Shown: positions 1-11,052, numbered from the stretch's first letter. The stretch: 64,000 nt of DNA from Prorocentrum cordatum (GCA_963575745.1 CAUYUJ010014195.1:1-64000), one strand, 5' to 3'. The notes: generated by a model from the letters alone, not told the origin. Made by a program: numbers and translations.

Positions 1-64
1 TCCTCCTGCTCCTGCTCCTGCTCCTGCTCCTCCTCCTCCTCCTCCTCCTCCTCCTCCTCCTCCT
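1..64. repeat. (CTC)n trinucleotide microsatellite
   Basis: A run of CTC/TCC triplets with a few CTG interruptions in its first 30 bases opens the window and probably continues upstream. It is the first of about a dozen (CTC)n or (GGA)n tracts here. Confidence 0.95.
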
Positions 65-79
65 TTTGTCTCCTCCCCT

Positions 80-870
80 TCCTCCGACTCCGTGCCTTGG
101 GGGCCTCTTAGGGCTTCTTGGAGCCTCGTGATCCTTTTTGAGGACGTCTCTGGGCCTCCCGGTGGCCAAGCGAAAAAGCTCGAAGGCCAAAACCATTCAT
201 TTCCGTTGGCTTGTGAAGATTTAGAATTGTCTGAGGGGCTCGGGGGGGTCTCCTGGAGGTCTCCAGAGCTGTCCTGAGCGTCCCTGGAAACTTATTGGGG
301 GTTCTTGGAGGCCTCGGGGAACGTTTGTGAGGCCTCTTGGGAGCTTTTTGGGGGCCTCTTGGAGGCCTCAAGGGGCGGAGAGCTCGAAATGTCGGTTCGT
401 GTTCCCCCTTCTATGGTCCCTCTTGAAGCGTTCTTGGGGCCCTCTTGGGCTGCCTTTGAAACCTCTTGGACCGTCTGGGGGGACTCTTGGGCCGTCTCGG
501 CGCCCACTTTGGGGCCTCTGAAGCCGTGTCGGGGCGATAGTTGATGCCTGCGGGGCCGTCTTGGAGCGTCGGGAAGCCGAAAAGGCAGAAACACGAAAAT
601 TCAGTTCAAAAAACTATCGGAAAATCAATGATTTCTGCCTCTCGGGGCCCTTCTGGGAGTGCTCTTGGAGACGTGCTAAAGCCTGTTTTGGGCCGTCTGG
701 AGGTCATCTTGGGCGTGTTGGCACGATATGTCGGCGACTGTGGGCCATCTTGGAAGACTCTTTGGGGTCCTTCTCATATGTTTGGGAGCTGCTTTGGACA
801 GCCTGGTGGCGTCCCTGGCGGCCTGGTCCCCCCATGCGCTGTCGGGGGGCCCGTCCTGCCCCCCCCCCCC
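80..870 (-). repeat. Degenerate 11-bp minisatellite (family O), copy 1
   Basis: Words such as GGCCTCTTGGG recur about every 11 bases. The same family appears in reverse complement at 14.3-14.9, 45.9-46.4, 56.7-57.6, 58.2-58.45 and 59.8-59.9 kb. The part from about 555 to 700 is not simple repeat; it matches, inverted, 14.40-14.53 kb, including GTCTTGGAGCGTCGGGAAG (one mismatch there). Open frames on both strands follow from the repeat composition and are not called genes. Confidence 0.75.
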
Positions 871-884
871 CGCCTCGTGTCTCT

Positions 885-1060
885 CTCTTTTTCTCTTTCT
901 CTCTCTCTCTCTCTATATATATATGTGTGTGTGCGCATGTATATAAAAATAAGTAGATCAAAATGTGTATATATATGGTTTACATAGTCTCTCTCTCTAT
1001 ATATATAGATATGTACATATATGCATACGCATATCTATACACATACATATATATCTGAAT
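885..1060. repeat. Compound (CT)n-(TA)n-(GT)n low-complexity tract
   Basis: A CT run passes into TATATATA, then GTGTGTG, then more TA-rich DNA. The same order CT, TA, TG recurs at 46.81-46.89 kb. No gene is supported here. Confidence 0.9.
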
Positions 1061-1990
1061 ACGCCGGCGCTTGGTTTGAATCAATTGCTTGACGCTGTGG
1101 TCCGTGCTTGCTTGAGTGAGCCTGGGGGGCCAGGTCTGGAGGGTGGGGGCGCAGGGCGCCTGGGAGGCGTGCCACTTTCTCTTTCAATCTGCAGTGTCCG
1201 CCGTGTCCGCTTGGGATCCACTGGCCGCCACGGGAAACGCGCCGACACCTCAAAAGTTGCACCGACGACCAGGCAATACATTGCCAGGTTCCTGCGCGCA
1301 GGAGCATACTCAAAACTCAACTTCTTGCCCCCCTTCCGCCGCGTCCCTCCTCCTCCTCCTCGTCCGCCCTCCCTTGAGTTTCGACGGGATAGGGCTCGGC
1401 TCAGATCGGGGAGCGGTGCCTGTCTGCGCGACGTCCAACTCGGTCCTGCCTCCTGCCCTCCCTCCCTCCCTCCCCCCCCCCCCCCCGGGCCTGCTCCCCC
1501 CCATCCCCATCTCCTCGATCCCTCCCCCCTCCTCCTGCCTCCTTCCTCGTTCAACACTCCACTTCCCAGCATCTCCTCACCCTTACGGCCCACCTGTTCC
1601 CGCATGCCTCCTCCCTACTCCCTCTCCCGACTGAACATGCCCCCTTCCCTACCTCATCCTCCTCCCTCCCCAATGCTCCTCCCATATCCTTCTACGTCTC
1701 CCTTGTCCATCCATCCCTCCCTCGTCCTCCTGCCTGCATCTCCCTCCTCCTCACCCCTCGCTTATCCCTCCTTTTCCCCTTCACCCTCCATGCTCCTTCC
1801 ATTCCTCCACCCCTGTGTCTCCTCAGCCTCCCCCTCACGGACTGGGATCGAATGCTGAGAGGCGCACGTACAATCCAGCCAAACGCACATGGATGAATTG
1901 AACGAGATGCCTACGATAACCAATGAATAAAACGTAAGGGCAAGATACTTTCCGAAATCCCAACACACCGGCCACAAATTCCCCTCCCGC
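1061..1990. other. Unassigned DNA with a long pyrimidine-rich stretch
   Basis: About 1,330-1,850 is strongly C/T-rich on the + strand (purine-rich on the minus strand). Similar stretches lie beside candidate minus-strand exons at 23.3-23.6, 32.8-33.0 and 42.4-42.9 kb. If the neighbouring candidate gene is real, this could be its 3' flank or an intron. The long open frames are compositional. Confidence 0.5.
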
Positions 1991-1999
1991 TTGCCTGCT

Positions 2000-2731
2000 T
2001 TACCCTTCCGCCAACTTTACCCTTCTTTTATCAATAAGACACTGTGACCTTTGCAAGGCGTAGTCCCAGCCCATGATGGTGCCGCGCTTGCCGTTGAGAT
2101 CCGCTCTGGACTTGAGCTCCTGCGCAAACAACTGCTCACTGCAAAAAATGAATTGAACAAACAATCACAGCAAGCACGCTGAGGGCGCAAAGCGTGCACC
2201 AACCACCAGCCCAGCCCAGCCCCGCTCTGGGATCGGGGAGGTCCCTCGAGGCCTCCCGAGGCCCCTGGAGCCCCCCAGGTACGACCACCCCCCGAGACCT
2301 CCGGAGGGCCGGGACGCTCTCGAGGCCTCAGGGCGACCCGGAAAGGGCAGACTACACTGCAGAAAACAGCGGCCCTCGATGATCGACCCGCCTCCTCGGT
2401 AGTCACCTCCTTCTTCCCCTCCGTCTGCCTCTCCTCCAGACCTCCGACCTCGTGTAGTTGTTGTTCCAATGCGCGGCTCCAGATCTCTCGGAACCATGCT
2501 TGTCCCGGGTCGTGCTTGATTGCCCCCATAACCCATAGCCCCCAAACTCTCACTTGATGCAGAAACCTGCGAAACACCTCCGCCTTGACATTGAAGGGAG
2601 CCTCCTCCAGATAATTGGCCCCTGGTCCTGTGTCGAAGTGTCTTCGTGCTAGAATTTCGAAGAAAACCCAGCCATGGCGACGAAAAGCCGACCGGAAGCC
2701 CCAGAAGGCACAAAGTCTCAGCGTGACAAAT
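2000..2731 (-). CDS. Candidate two-exon gene, C-terminal part, with an LNG..G..G.D beta-barrel-like motif
   Basis: Exon A would run from about 2731 down to 2392: 113 open codons including WGLWVMGAIKHDPGQAWFRE. Exon B would run from 2134 to a TAA at 2002-2000 and includes RADLNGKRGTIMGWDYALQR, then VKLAEG just before the stop. The LNGKRG..(x)G.D...VKL pattern resembles a small barrel motif I associate with algal MYND-finger and ankyrin proteins; that is recall, not a search. Exon A ends AG and a GC donor follows (2391-2390). Exon B is preceded by a T-rich tract and CAGTGAG, so acceptor use after GAG joins the exons in phase 0. Downstream GTAAAG sites mean the stop may not be the true end. The 5' part of the gene is not identified. 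No frameshift is seen. The alternative is a chance open frame in GC-rich DNA, less likely for exon B. Confidence 0.5.
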
Positions 2732-2739
2732 CTGAGCCC

Positions 2740-3400
2740 TCCTCCTCTCCCTTCCCCAATCGACCTCTGGAGACCTCCTGGAGTGCGCTCTGGCCCCGCA
2801 TTGAAAAGGAGCTGCCGTCCATGCTTCTAGCTGAAGGACGGTGACGAGGTAGCATACAGTCCCAAGAATGTCCAGCGAGAACCCCGCTTTGAAAAAGAGC
2901 CGCCCTCAATCCGTGAGATTCCACGAAAATTCAAGCGTACGCCTACAAGCTCGGAAGGACTTAGCTACAAAAAGCGTCGAGCATCTGTGTGACGGCTGCT
3001 GACTCATGACGAACGCATAGTCAAAATGGTTATGAATTTTGAATAAGAACTAGTGGTTGCATACAACTGTTGAAACTAATCGATACCGTTACACGGCACT
3101 AATGCGAGATAAACGTTCTGAAAACGAATTCGATCCATCCATGTCACTGTTGGAATGATGTTGAACGCATGTGCGCGGCAATGAGGCGAGCGAACACCAC
3201 ATGTCGAAAACGGACCGTGCTGTATCCGTGTAACGGCTCGCTTCAAGATAAAAAGCGCGAAGCGCCAAAGCGAGAATCACGCTTGATCAAGAAACCTCAT
3301 TCGTCCCTTTCACTGCTGAAAGCGCTCGAGATGCATGCGTGCGGCACCACGGCGACACACACCCCCTTTGAAAACGACATGTGCTTCCTCCGGGCCAAAA
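2740..3400. other. No feature recognised
   Basis: Mixed-composition DNA without a clear repeat or a convincing reading frame on either strand. Confidence 0.5.
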
Positions 3401-3405
3401 GTTGG

Positions 3406-3513
3406 GCGCCCGAGTTATCCGGGGTAACTCGGGTCCGTGGTAACTCGGGTCTGGACTCCCGAAACAGGAACCCGAAGTATCCCTGACCCGAGCTACCCCT
3501 GATGATTCGGGGC
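3406..3513. repeat. Short foldback element with ~28-bp imperfect inverted ends
   Basis: The left end contains CCGGGGTAACTCGGGTC and the right end contains GACCCGAGCTACCCC, inverted. A second direct GGTAACTCGGGTC lies inside the left arm. No second copy was noticed. Confidence 0.55.
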
Positions 3514-3618
3514 TCTGAAAGTGCGCAGGCCAATCACCTCGACGCCCGCGCAGCGGACGACCCCCGGGAACGTCCCCTCGAGGATCGCGAGGCCGCGACC
3601 CGAGCACGAGCACCCGCC

Positions 3619-3685
3619 GGGCTGCACACGACGTGGAGCGGGCTGCACACGACGTGGAGCACCCGCCGGGCTGCACACGACGTGG
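3619..3685. repeat. 21-bp tandem repeat, about three copies
   Basis: GGGCTGCACACGACGTGGAG plus C occurs at 3619-3639 and 3640-3660, and a shortened copy at 3668-3685 after a 7-bp spacer. The first and third copies are both preceded by CACCCGCC. Confidence 0.9.
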
Positions 3686-3878
3686 GCGGCTGCCCACGGC
3701 GAGCTCGACGCGCTGCAAACCCCGCGCTCCCTCCGTGCGGCGGCCGCCAACGCGCAAGGCCAGGCGCCCGCGCGCGCTGCGCGGGCCTCTCCTGGCCACG
3801 GCGAGCCTCGGCCCCGCCCCTCCGCGCAGCAGAACTCCCCGGCGCAGCTCGGAGGACCGGCCCGAAGACCAGAGCTCG

Positions 3879-4237
3879 TCCTCCTCCTCCTCCTCCTCCT
3901 CCTCCTCCTCGTCGTCGTTGTCCTCCTCCTCCTCGTCGTCGTCCTCCTCCTCCTCCTCCTCCTCGTCGTCGTCCTCCTCCTCCTACTCCTCTCCCCCTCC
4001 CCTCGTCCTCCTCCTCCTCCTCCTCGTCGTCGTCCTCCTCCTCGTCGTCGTCCTCCTCCTCCTCCTCCTCTCTCGTCGTCGTCCTCCTCCTCCTCGTCGT
4101 CCTCTCCTCCTCCTCCTCCTCCTCCTCCTCCTCCTCCTCCTCCTCCCTCCCTCTCCTCCTCCTCCTCCTCGTCCTCCTCCTCCTCCTCCTCCTCCTCGTC
4201 CTCCTCCTCCTCCTCCTCCTCCTCCTCCTACCTCCCT
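3879..4237. repeat. (CTC)n array with CGT interruptions
   Basis: About 360 bp of CTC/TCC triplets broken by CGTCGT blocks. Long Ser/Pro/Leu, Arg/Glu or Gly frames follow from the triplet period and are not genes. Confidence 0.95.
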
Positions 4238-4381
4238 CCCTCCAGCCCATTTGCCCAGGTCCGCGGCACTAGGGCCTTTTCGCCCCCTCCCGCTGTCGCC
4301 CCCGACTCGCCCTGAGGATCGGGGGGGGATTCCCGACACACTCATTCACACCTTTTCCGATACTATTACATGAATCCTTGA

Positions 4382-5255
4382 TTGATGTGGAACGCCCTTT
4401 TGAACCTTGTACTGTACAACCCCCTGCACCTCCTGGAGGCATGGAGGGCAGAGGACATATCGGAGTGCCTCTCGCTCGTTGATATCATTGTGTGTCCTGG
4501 CACGAAGAAAACTTCAACAACCAGTTACTACGTCCAACACGAGGAACCACTTGGTCTTCGAGTTCGGGTGGGAGAAGGGCAGGCGTATCAATAAATCATC
4601 TGGCTGCGCCATTTTCGTCAGAAAGAGATCCATTCGTCGCACGCATGTGGTTGATCTAAAATACCCACCGCAGAACTTGGCAGGAAGAGGAGGCTTACTC
4701 AGAGTTCGTTCTGGAGCCTTCGGCATTACGACTATTGCTGCTTACTTCCCGCCAGCGAATAACCTGAAAGCAGATCACTGGAGGCAGACTTGCCGACAAC
4801 TAACATCTTGGCTACACAAGTCAATCCAGGAGGCCAAGAGGAGATCGCTGGTCGTCGTGGCCCTAGATGGCAGCTGTCAATTTGGGTTACGCCGAGTCGG
4901 ACAAGGGCTACCGACGCCTACCAACGACAACAGGCATGTTGGGCCCTGGGCGAACTCTATCGAGAACGAAACCTCCATTGAATTGTGGGGTATTCTTGAG
5001 ATGGAACATATGGCAGTGGCGACAACTTTTTTCCTGTTGGACCCACGTATTTTGGTGCCGAACATTCCAGCGCCCCAGATCATATCCTAATCCCAGCGGA
5101 TGCAGTGGCGGCTACGCTGAACTGCAGAACCCTTCGCAAGGCCATGAAGGATCTTCAGATCATCCCCGACTGGCGCCGACGTGATCACGCACCAGTTCTT
5201 TGGCAGGCTCATTATCAACTGCAGGCCCCACCATCGGCGCCCGCGGCAGCACGTT
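4382..5255 (+). pseudogene. LINE copy 1: AP-endonuclease-like domain
   Basis: This part would nick target DNA for target-primed reverse transcription. Frame 2 gives an N-terminal DIIVCPGTKK near 4,480, resembling the start-of-domain D-I-I-x-x-x-E/G-T box. Frame 3 gives CAIFVRKRS and FGITTIAAYFPP (about 4,605-4,755). After the T6 run at 5,027-5,032 the reading returns to frame 2 with a TYFGAEHSSAPDHILIP stretch and then RRRDHAPV near 5,183; its D-H is the expected C-terminal catalytic pair. Two frameshifts within a domain of this size mean it cannot be translated intact. Confidence 0.75.
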
Positions 5256-7685
5256 GGGATCGGGACTATCTCTCGCGCGTGATGCAGCTGGGTAGGGGAG
5301 GCGGCGCTGAGATCCTGGGAGAGCTCGAGAGACTGTGCGAGGATTCTAGAGGCACCTGGGAAAGAGATACCACTAGGCTGGACCCGTCCACGGCTTGGGA
5401 ATCTTTGGTCCAGGACATTCGCTCTGCCGCTCTCCCAAAGGCCACGCTTCAACAGAGGGCAGGTACTCCGCTCACGCATCTCCTTCAGCAGAGGGAAGCG
5501 GCCCTGGCCAAGAGGAAGCACGCTCGCAAAACCTGCTACGCCGAGGACGATCGACTCGTGCTCCGACAGATTGAGAAGGACCTCGAGGCGCTCAAGAGGA
5601 AGCTAGACCTCGAGCGGATTGAGGGGCTCATGCAGGAAGCTCGTATGCAACATGAACGCGGAAACGCCACGAACCTGTGGCGCACGATCTATGCTGTGGG
5701 TTCCAGATGTCGAGGTTCCAGACAGCGGTGTTTCAACGTGCCTGACTGCTACCTGCCGAGCCTCCAGGAGTGGGAGCACACAATGGTGGCGACGGCGAGA
5801 GAGGGCGGCTTCAGTGCCAAAGTGCTTCAAGAGCCCGCAGGGGCCGCAGCAGAGGAGCTGCGGAGGCTGGAGGATGAGGGCCTCGACTACTACGCGGGCG
5901 CGCCTGCTTCATTGGCACGTGACGATTGGTTTCGCACACTCGATCAGCTTCGCCGAGCTGCTCGACGTAGGTATGCGCCTGATCACTCGGTACAAGCGGA
6001 ACTCTGGTACTGGCTCATGCTGCAAGCCGCGCGTGACTTCACGGGGGCGTGGCCGCACGCGGAGCATTTAGGTGGGCGTGCGCTCGAGGCTGTGCATTCC
6101 CGTCGGCACGTTGAGCGCCCCTGTTTCACGCAGCGCCTTCGCCGACTATTTCGCCAGATCCGAAGCAAGAGTCGCAGGCCCCACCAGTGGCACTGGAGTC
6201 GGAGGTTTCAGCTGTCGAAGGGGAACGGGCGGAATAACACGAAAGCCATGATATTGATTCATTGCTATTGCCCGTTTGCGAAGGCCTGCTGGTTTCGTGG
6301 CATGTATATCAGGCACCGTAGACCCCCCCCCCCCCCCCCACACACACACCCACCCCACACCGCATGCGCATGGGTACGCGGCGCATCGCACAGGACAGAA
6401 AGCACAACTAGTGGCAAAAGTGCATAGCTGGAGGTTGAAGAAGTTAGGCATCTCTCACCTGCTTGTCAAGAAAGACATGTCGAATGCGCCCCCCTCGACC
6501 TCGCACGTTGCATTGCAGGAGACGGCGATGGGCGTTATACCTCAACCGCAGGATAGGGCGCTGCTGCATCAGCGTCACACAGAGACGGTGGTGGAGATAC
6601 GGGCGGGGGAGCAAGTTGATTACTTTCAGCCTACACATGGTTCTGGGACCTATTTGTGCGCAGTTTCTTGAGGCCTATCGAGTCGTGGAGAGATCAGCTC
6701 TACCAAGACGTCACACTGCGTCAAGATGAGCGCCTGTTGGCGCCAGTTCCTCTTCTTCGAGCCTCGAGCCTGATGACCTGTGCCTTGACGGGAGAGATGC
6801 ATGACGTTGCTATCAGAGACTGCGCTGACGACATACATCAGACGATACCTCTCACGTGCCCGAACCCGCTGTAGGCCAGGTCTCGCGTGCTCGCCTCGAA
6901 CGCTATCCTAGATCTAGAACTTCAGGAACAGGGTGGGTTCGCGCAGAACCACGATAAAGAGGTCTGTATGCCTGTCATGGTGGGTCCTGGGGCCTACTCG
7001 GCCACTCGTTCCCTGCTCTCTCAAGGGGTTCTTATGCCTGGGGTGGTCTCGGCTGAATCAGTTCACCTGGGGGGAATGGAGCAACTTGCTGGGGGATGAT
7101 GAGCTGAGATCAGGAGGGGGGTGGAGGCGCCCAAAGCGGCTTGGAGGAGGTCTGGGCATATTCTGGGATACCACACACCCCAGTAGAGTGAAGAGGATGG
7201 CGTTCTCTGGCCTGATTATCAGTGCTGCTTACTCGGGTTTGGAGACCTACCTCCCTGGCAAGCTTGATTTGAAACGGCTCGATGTCGCGGTCTTCAATTT
7301 CGCCCGCGTTGTACTCCGCGACCGTCAACCCGAGTTTGATCCAAGGGACCCTGGCCAGACTCCGAAATACAGATCGATGTCGGAAACGCAAGTGATGGAG
7401 GAACTCAGGATCACGGACTCCAGGGCTGAGCTGTTGATTCGACAGTTGCGGCAGTGGCAGCGCCTTATTCGTTTCCCTGCTGATAGCAGGCAGGTCCTCA
7501 CTGTGCCGTTCGGTTCGCTGGGCGGCCTGGAGGAGGGCAGTGCTTTTACTCCGACTGGCAGGATTGCCAGCAACGCCAATCCGTGGGCCAACAACCAATT
7601 CGAGCAAGATGTCGGGGCTTTACAGTACCTGCGCAATGGCCCCGAGTTTCTCGCGACCCACTCGCTATTTAAGATCCTCACATAG
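5256..7685 (+). pseudogene. LINE copy 1: linker, reverse transcriptase and thumb-like region
   Basis: A long open linker (frame 2, to about 6,200) holds basic and Leu-rich helices. RT features follow: FQLSKGNG about 6,206-6,229, matching the L.K.G finger block; KDMSNA with its Asp at 6,474-6,476, fitting motif A; and CADD at 6,821-6,832 where YADD is expected (Tyr to Cys, TAC to TGC). An in-frame TAG lies at 6,872-6,874. After another frame change, 7,100-7,685 reads as a helical region with Arg- and Leu-rich blocks, placed like the thumb region of related elements. The poly-C/CA insertion near 6,325-6,360 lies between the RT finger block and motif A. The enzyme would copy the element RNA into DNA; this copy looks dead. 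Confidence 0.8.
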
Positions 7686-7841
7686 CAGTCCGTGAGTAAG
7701 AAGTTCTGCAGTTTCAATCCTACCCTTCTTCGTTAAGTTCCAGAGCTCCGCAGCCAGGCACAAGCCCGAAGGGCCCAGAATATACCCCCAGAGGATCCCC
7801 TTCAAGAGCACGTCTGCGATCTACCTGGAGAGGATGGAGGG

Positions 7842-9125
7842 ATGTGCGGGATGGTCTACTATAGTAGGGGTGCGTTTATGGCCCATCAGTGTCATCATCC
7901 AGCGCATAAGATGCGGGTCCCCTCTAACATGTTGGTCCTGTCAAACCAGTGCATCTACTGTATGTCGACCTTTCGGAGCCAAGTCACCGCCAGGAAGCAT
8001 GTCGTACAGTCGCTTCGCAGGGGGAGATGTCTGTGTGATATGAGTCCCTATGCTCCGCCTGTCCAGGAAACTGTTGATCTACACTGCCCTTTCTGTCAGG
8101 ATCTGGATTCGGTCATGCCCTGTTTCGTGGACGTTATGCCGCCAGGCTCGGGACACATTGAGCCTTTCGATACTTTCGCTGAGCTCCAGAGGCACATCAG
8201 AGATGTTCACGCCCCCCAGCCACCCGCACTAGTGTTCGACGAACATGGATTTGGCGGAGAGGGCGATGAGGCAAGGTGCAGAGGAGCGAGGTCGCGCCCT
8301 CCGCACTCGCAGCGTAGAGCGCAGAGGCAGACCACAGGCCGACGCGGAGGAGACCTGGCCCCCCTTGTCGGGCGAGGGGAAGGAGCCCCAGGACCTCAGC
8401 AGGCGGCCCGACTCGAGGAAGGAGGCGCTCCTCAACGGCAGCAGCAGCAGCAGCACAGAGTCGGACCAGAGTCGGATCGCAGTACCAGGGCGCACGCCGA
8501 CGTCTTCGACCAGGCCGACAACAGGTTCGGGCTCCAGAGACAGGACATCAAGAGCCTGCAGAAGGAGGCCATACCGATGGAGCTCAAGCAGGCGTCCTGC
8601 CCTGCGCTGGCCCGCATGACGCTGCGGTGCACACAGTGCATGCCAGCGCTGGAGGCGACGGCGTTCCACCAGTTCCTCGAGAAGGATCACCAGATCTGCC
8701 AGTACTTCGTACAGCAGGCTACCAAGCTGCGACGGGAGAGCGCGCAGACGCTACGGGAGAAGGCCAAGGTCCCCGAAATAGTCGCCCTCGGAGTATCTCG
8801 CCAGCACCTGTGGCTGGCCGGGCTCGGAACGGTTCGACAACAAGGAGAGTGGGTCGGAGCGGCCAATACGAAAGTGATCGACGCCATCAAGCCCGACGGA
8901 ACGATGACCAACGAGAAAGTGAGCGACATGGTCAGTCAACGCGAGATATCCCTCACACACGACAGGAGAACCATGAAGAGACACATCTCGGCAGAGAGCT
9001 CTGGCGCCGTGCCGCAGCTGCTAGACTGCTTGAGGCTGCACGGGGTGGAGATCAAGCGCAGGACTCCACCGAAGTCGCACAACGAGCGGATCATGCAGAT
9101 ACGGTTGGATCAAGCCGAGATGTAA
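7842..9125 (+). pseudogene. LINE copy 1: zinc-finger domain and C-terminal tail (427-codon open frame)
   Basis: This is the longest intact stretch of the element, ending at TAA 9,123-9,125. Counting from the ATG at 7,842, one finger has Cys37, Cys40, His53 and Cys63 (C-I-Y-C, then R-K-H, then R-G-R-C). A second has Cys82, Cys85, His118 and His123. Such fingers usually bind nucleic acid. After residue 130 the sequence turns Arg/Glu/Gln-rich with a short CAG-encoded Gln run near 8,432, then helical blocks such as ATKLRRESAQTLREKAKVPE. The ATG is only the first in frame; in an intact element this would be the C-terminal part of the polyprotein. Other frames over 8,240-9,175 are also open because the DNA is GC-rich. 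Confidence 0.75.
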
Positions 9126-10005
9126 GTAAGTCGGGGACACAGCCCCCCGAGGATCGATTTCGACACGACGAATGACATCGCCCCCCTTGTTGATTTCGAC
9201 ACACGGAATGTCCTCGCCCTCAAGCACGCTTTCGGCACCTCGAGCGGTGAGGCCTCTGAGGGTGAACGCTGCAGCTAGAGCGGCTTCGCCATCATATCTA
9301 GCTCCGCCGCCTAGTGAAGCCTCGAGCTCGTGTCAAATCAGGCCCGCTAGAGAGCCTAACCCCCCTTCTCCGCCCCCGACTTGTCCTCCGAGGCCTCCCC
9401 CGCCTGTCCCTCCCCCGTCGAAATCTTTTGGAGCCCCGACCCCCTCTCGTCCTCGAGTGCGACTCTAACCCCCCCTCGTCCTCGGCCGCTGAGCCTCCCT
9501 CCCCCTTTCGGAATCCTGGGGGTCGGTCTCTTGAGGCCAGCATCCTATTCGTTTAGTTGGAAGAATCCCTCGGAGACCCGACCCTGACACGCACCGAGGA
9601 CGCGAGGGCTAGTGTTGGGCCTTAATTGATTCACATTCTCGCCTGCGTTCCATGTTTGTCTCGGCCTACTGTAGCAGCATCCAAGTTGTGTCGGGGACGC
9701 TCGGTGGCTTCAGGGATATCTCCGAGGCTGGAGTCCACCGTGGGGCGTACTTGCCCCCCCCCCCCCCCTAGGCACTGCCCGCTTTCGAGCGCACTCGAGG
9801 TGCTTGGGTCTTGAGGCAGTGCTGGGAAGTATTCCCGCTGGCGCTGAGTGACAGACACCCGTGCACCTGATGAGCCCGCCGACGCCGCCCTCCCTCCCCT
9901 CCCTACCGTCCTCCCCTCTCCTCCCCTCTCCAACCATCTCTGCCCCTGCCCCTCCTCGGGGGGACCGCGGCCTCGCCTGCCCCGTCGCGGCTTTGCCCGC
10001 GACGC
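9126..10005. other. 3' flank of LINE copy 1; no gene recognised
   Basis: Two partly matching blocks (GATTTCGACACGACGAATG near 9,157 and a similar one near 9,192) follow the LINE stop and may belong to its 3' untranslated region. The rest is C-rich with a C10 run near 9,760 and a pyrimidine-rich stretch at 9,885-9,950. Confidence 0.45.
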
Positions 10006-10290
10006 ACCCGCGTCGAGCCCGTGCCGGCCTCGTCGGATCCGTGTCGAATCCGTGTCGCATCCGCACCGGATCTACGCCAAATCCGCGTCGAGCCCGCGTC
10101 GGGCACAAGGAAACTGAAGGGGCCCCAGGACACACAAATAAATACACACAAATAAACCGATTCCCCATATTTGACCATATTTTCTGTGTTTCTGTCTTCC
10201 CCCCCCCCACTTCCCATATTTCCCCATATTTTCGGAGGAATCGAGGATTAATTGTGTCTGTGTGTTTTTTCCTCTCCTGAGAAACACCAG
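10006..10290. repeat. Degenerate ~11-12-bp repeat followed by dispersed modules A and B
   Basis: TCCGTGTCGAA-like words repeat between about 10,010 and 10,103. Then module A (CTGAAGGGGCCC then GACACACAAATAAATAC) lies at 10,114-10,155 and recurs at 15,822-15,863. Module B (TGTCTTCCCCCCC... ACTTCCCATAT) lies at 10,186-10,270 and recurs at 17,437-17,540. The same modules flank the composite satellite at 15.8-17.5 kb. Confidence 0.65.
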
Positions 10291-10396
10291 TCGGGGGGGC
10301 AGGCGAGGCCCCCCGAAGATGCAACGCGACGGAGCCCCTCCCGAGCTCGAAGTGGTCCTCCTTTCAGCGTCTTGGCTGTATGGCATGGCCAGCCCT

Positions 10397-10512
10397 GGGC
10401 TAGGACGAAACCAGGACGAGGATAAATTCGGGTGAAGATACATCGAGAATCTCTGAGCCTTCTCGCAGCGCTCCAGAACGCTCTGGAACGGACTCATCCT
10501 CGTCCTGGCTCC
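10397..10512 (+). mobile_element. Foldback element family G, internally deleted copy
   Basis: It shares the central CAGAACGCTCTGGAACG block and GAGAATCTCTGAG with better G copies at 18,576, 43,803 and 47,008, but the middle is shortened and the ends have diverged. Confidence 0.55.
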
Positions 10513-10542
10513 GTCCGAGTTAGTCCTCGGCCCCAGATAGAA

Positions 10543-10602
10543 GAAAAAGAGGAAGAAGAAGAAGAAGAAGAAGAAGAAGAAGAGAAAGAGGAAGAAGAGA
10601 CA
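10543..10602. repeat. (GAA)n/(GAG)n microsatellite
   Basis: Purine triplet run on the + strand. Confidence 0.95.
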
Positions 10603-11052
10603 GCCACATTAACATACACTTTTGGTGCTCGGACTCCTTGCATTCGCGCTGCACCCCCCTGCCTGGCGCGTGGAGCGCGCCAGGGACGGCGCCGGAGGCG
10701 CCGCTGGGGGGCCCAGGCGCAGATCCGCGAGATCTGCGCGGTGCGCCAAAAAGTTATGATTATGGCGTTTCTTCTCCTTCTTCAATGAGGGGGGGGAGGA
10801 GGAGGAAGAGGAGGAGGAGGAGGAGGAGGAGGAGAAGGAGGAGGAGGGAAGTTTATGTTTACGTGTTTTTTTCTTCTTCGACCAGAGCTCTCGCGAACCC
10901 CTCGGCGGGGGCAGTGCTGCGTCCTGGGCCTCGGGCGTGCGACGCGCCCAGGGGGCCCCACGGCGGGCTCCAGGAGCCGTCGGGGACCCACCGACCCGGG
11001 CCAGTCGGGCCTCGCGGGATCCTGCCAAAGCCTGCAGAATCCTGCGGGACCC
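10603..11052. repeat. GC-rich DNA with a (GGA)n tract at 10,790-10,855
   Basis: Around the purine tract are GC-rich blocks with dyads such as GCAGATCCGCGAGATCTGC near 10,720. A similar GCAGATCCAAGAGATC lies near 21,500. No supported coding region. Confidence 0.6.

Larger units (their letters stand above)
4382..9125 (+). mobile_element. LINE-type retrotransposon, copy 1, decayed, near full length
   Basis: The order is endonuclease, linker, reverse transcriptase, thumb-like region, Cys/His zinc fingers and a basic/helical tail, all on + and spread over shifting frames. This order and the finger style fit LINE elements of dinoflagellate genomes. At least four frame changes (near 4,540; at the T6 run 5,027-5,032; near 6,300-6,380; between 6,474 and 6,821), one in-frame TAG (6,872-6,874) and a change near 7,090 break the reading. 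A C15/CA-repeat insertion at about 6,325-6,360 interrupts the RT. No 3' tail or target duplication was identified. A (CTC)n array lies just upstream. Confidence 0.85.

Noticed and set aside
3502-4373. Open frames of 240-260 codons on both strands over the CTC array
   Set aside because: They are poly-Ser, Pro, Leu, Arg, Glu or Gly read from a triplet microsatellite; period 3 keeps every frame open.
7834-8043. Separate small + strand gene at the start of the LINE zinc-finger region
   Set aside because: It is an out-of-frame shadow of the zinc-finger frame.
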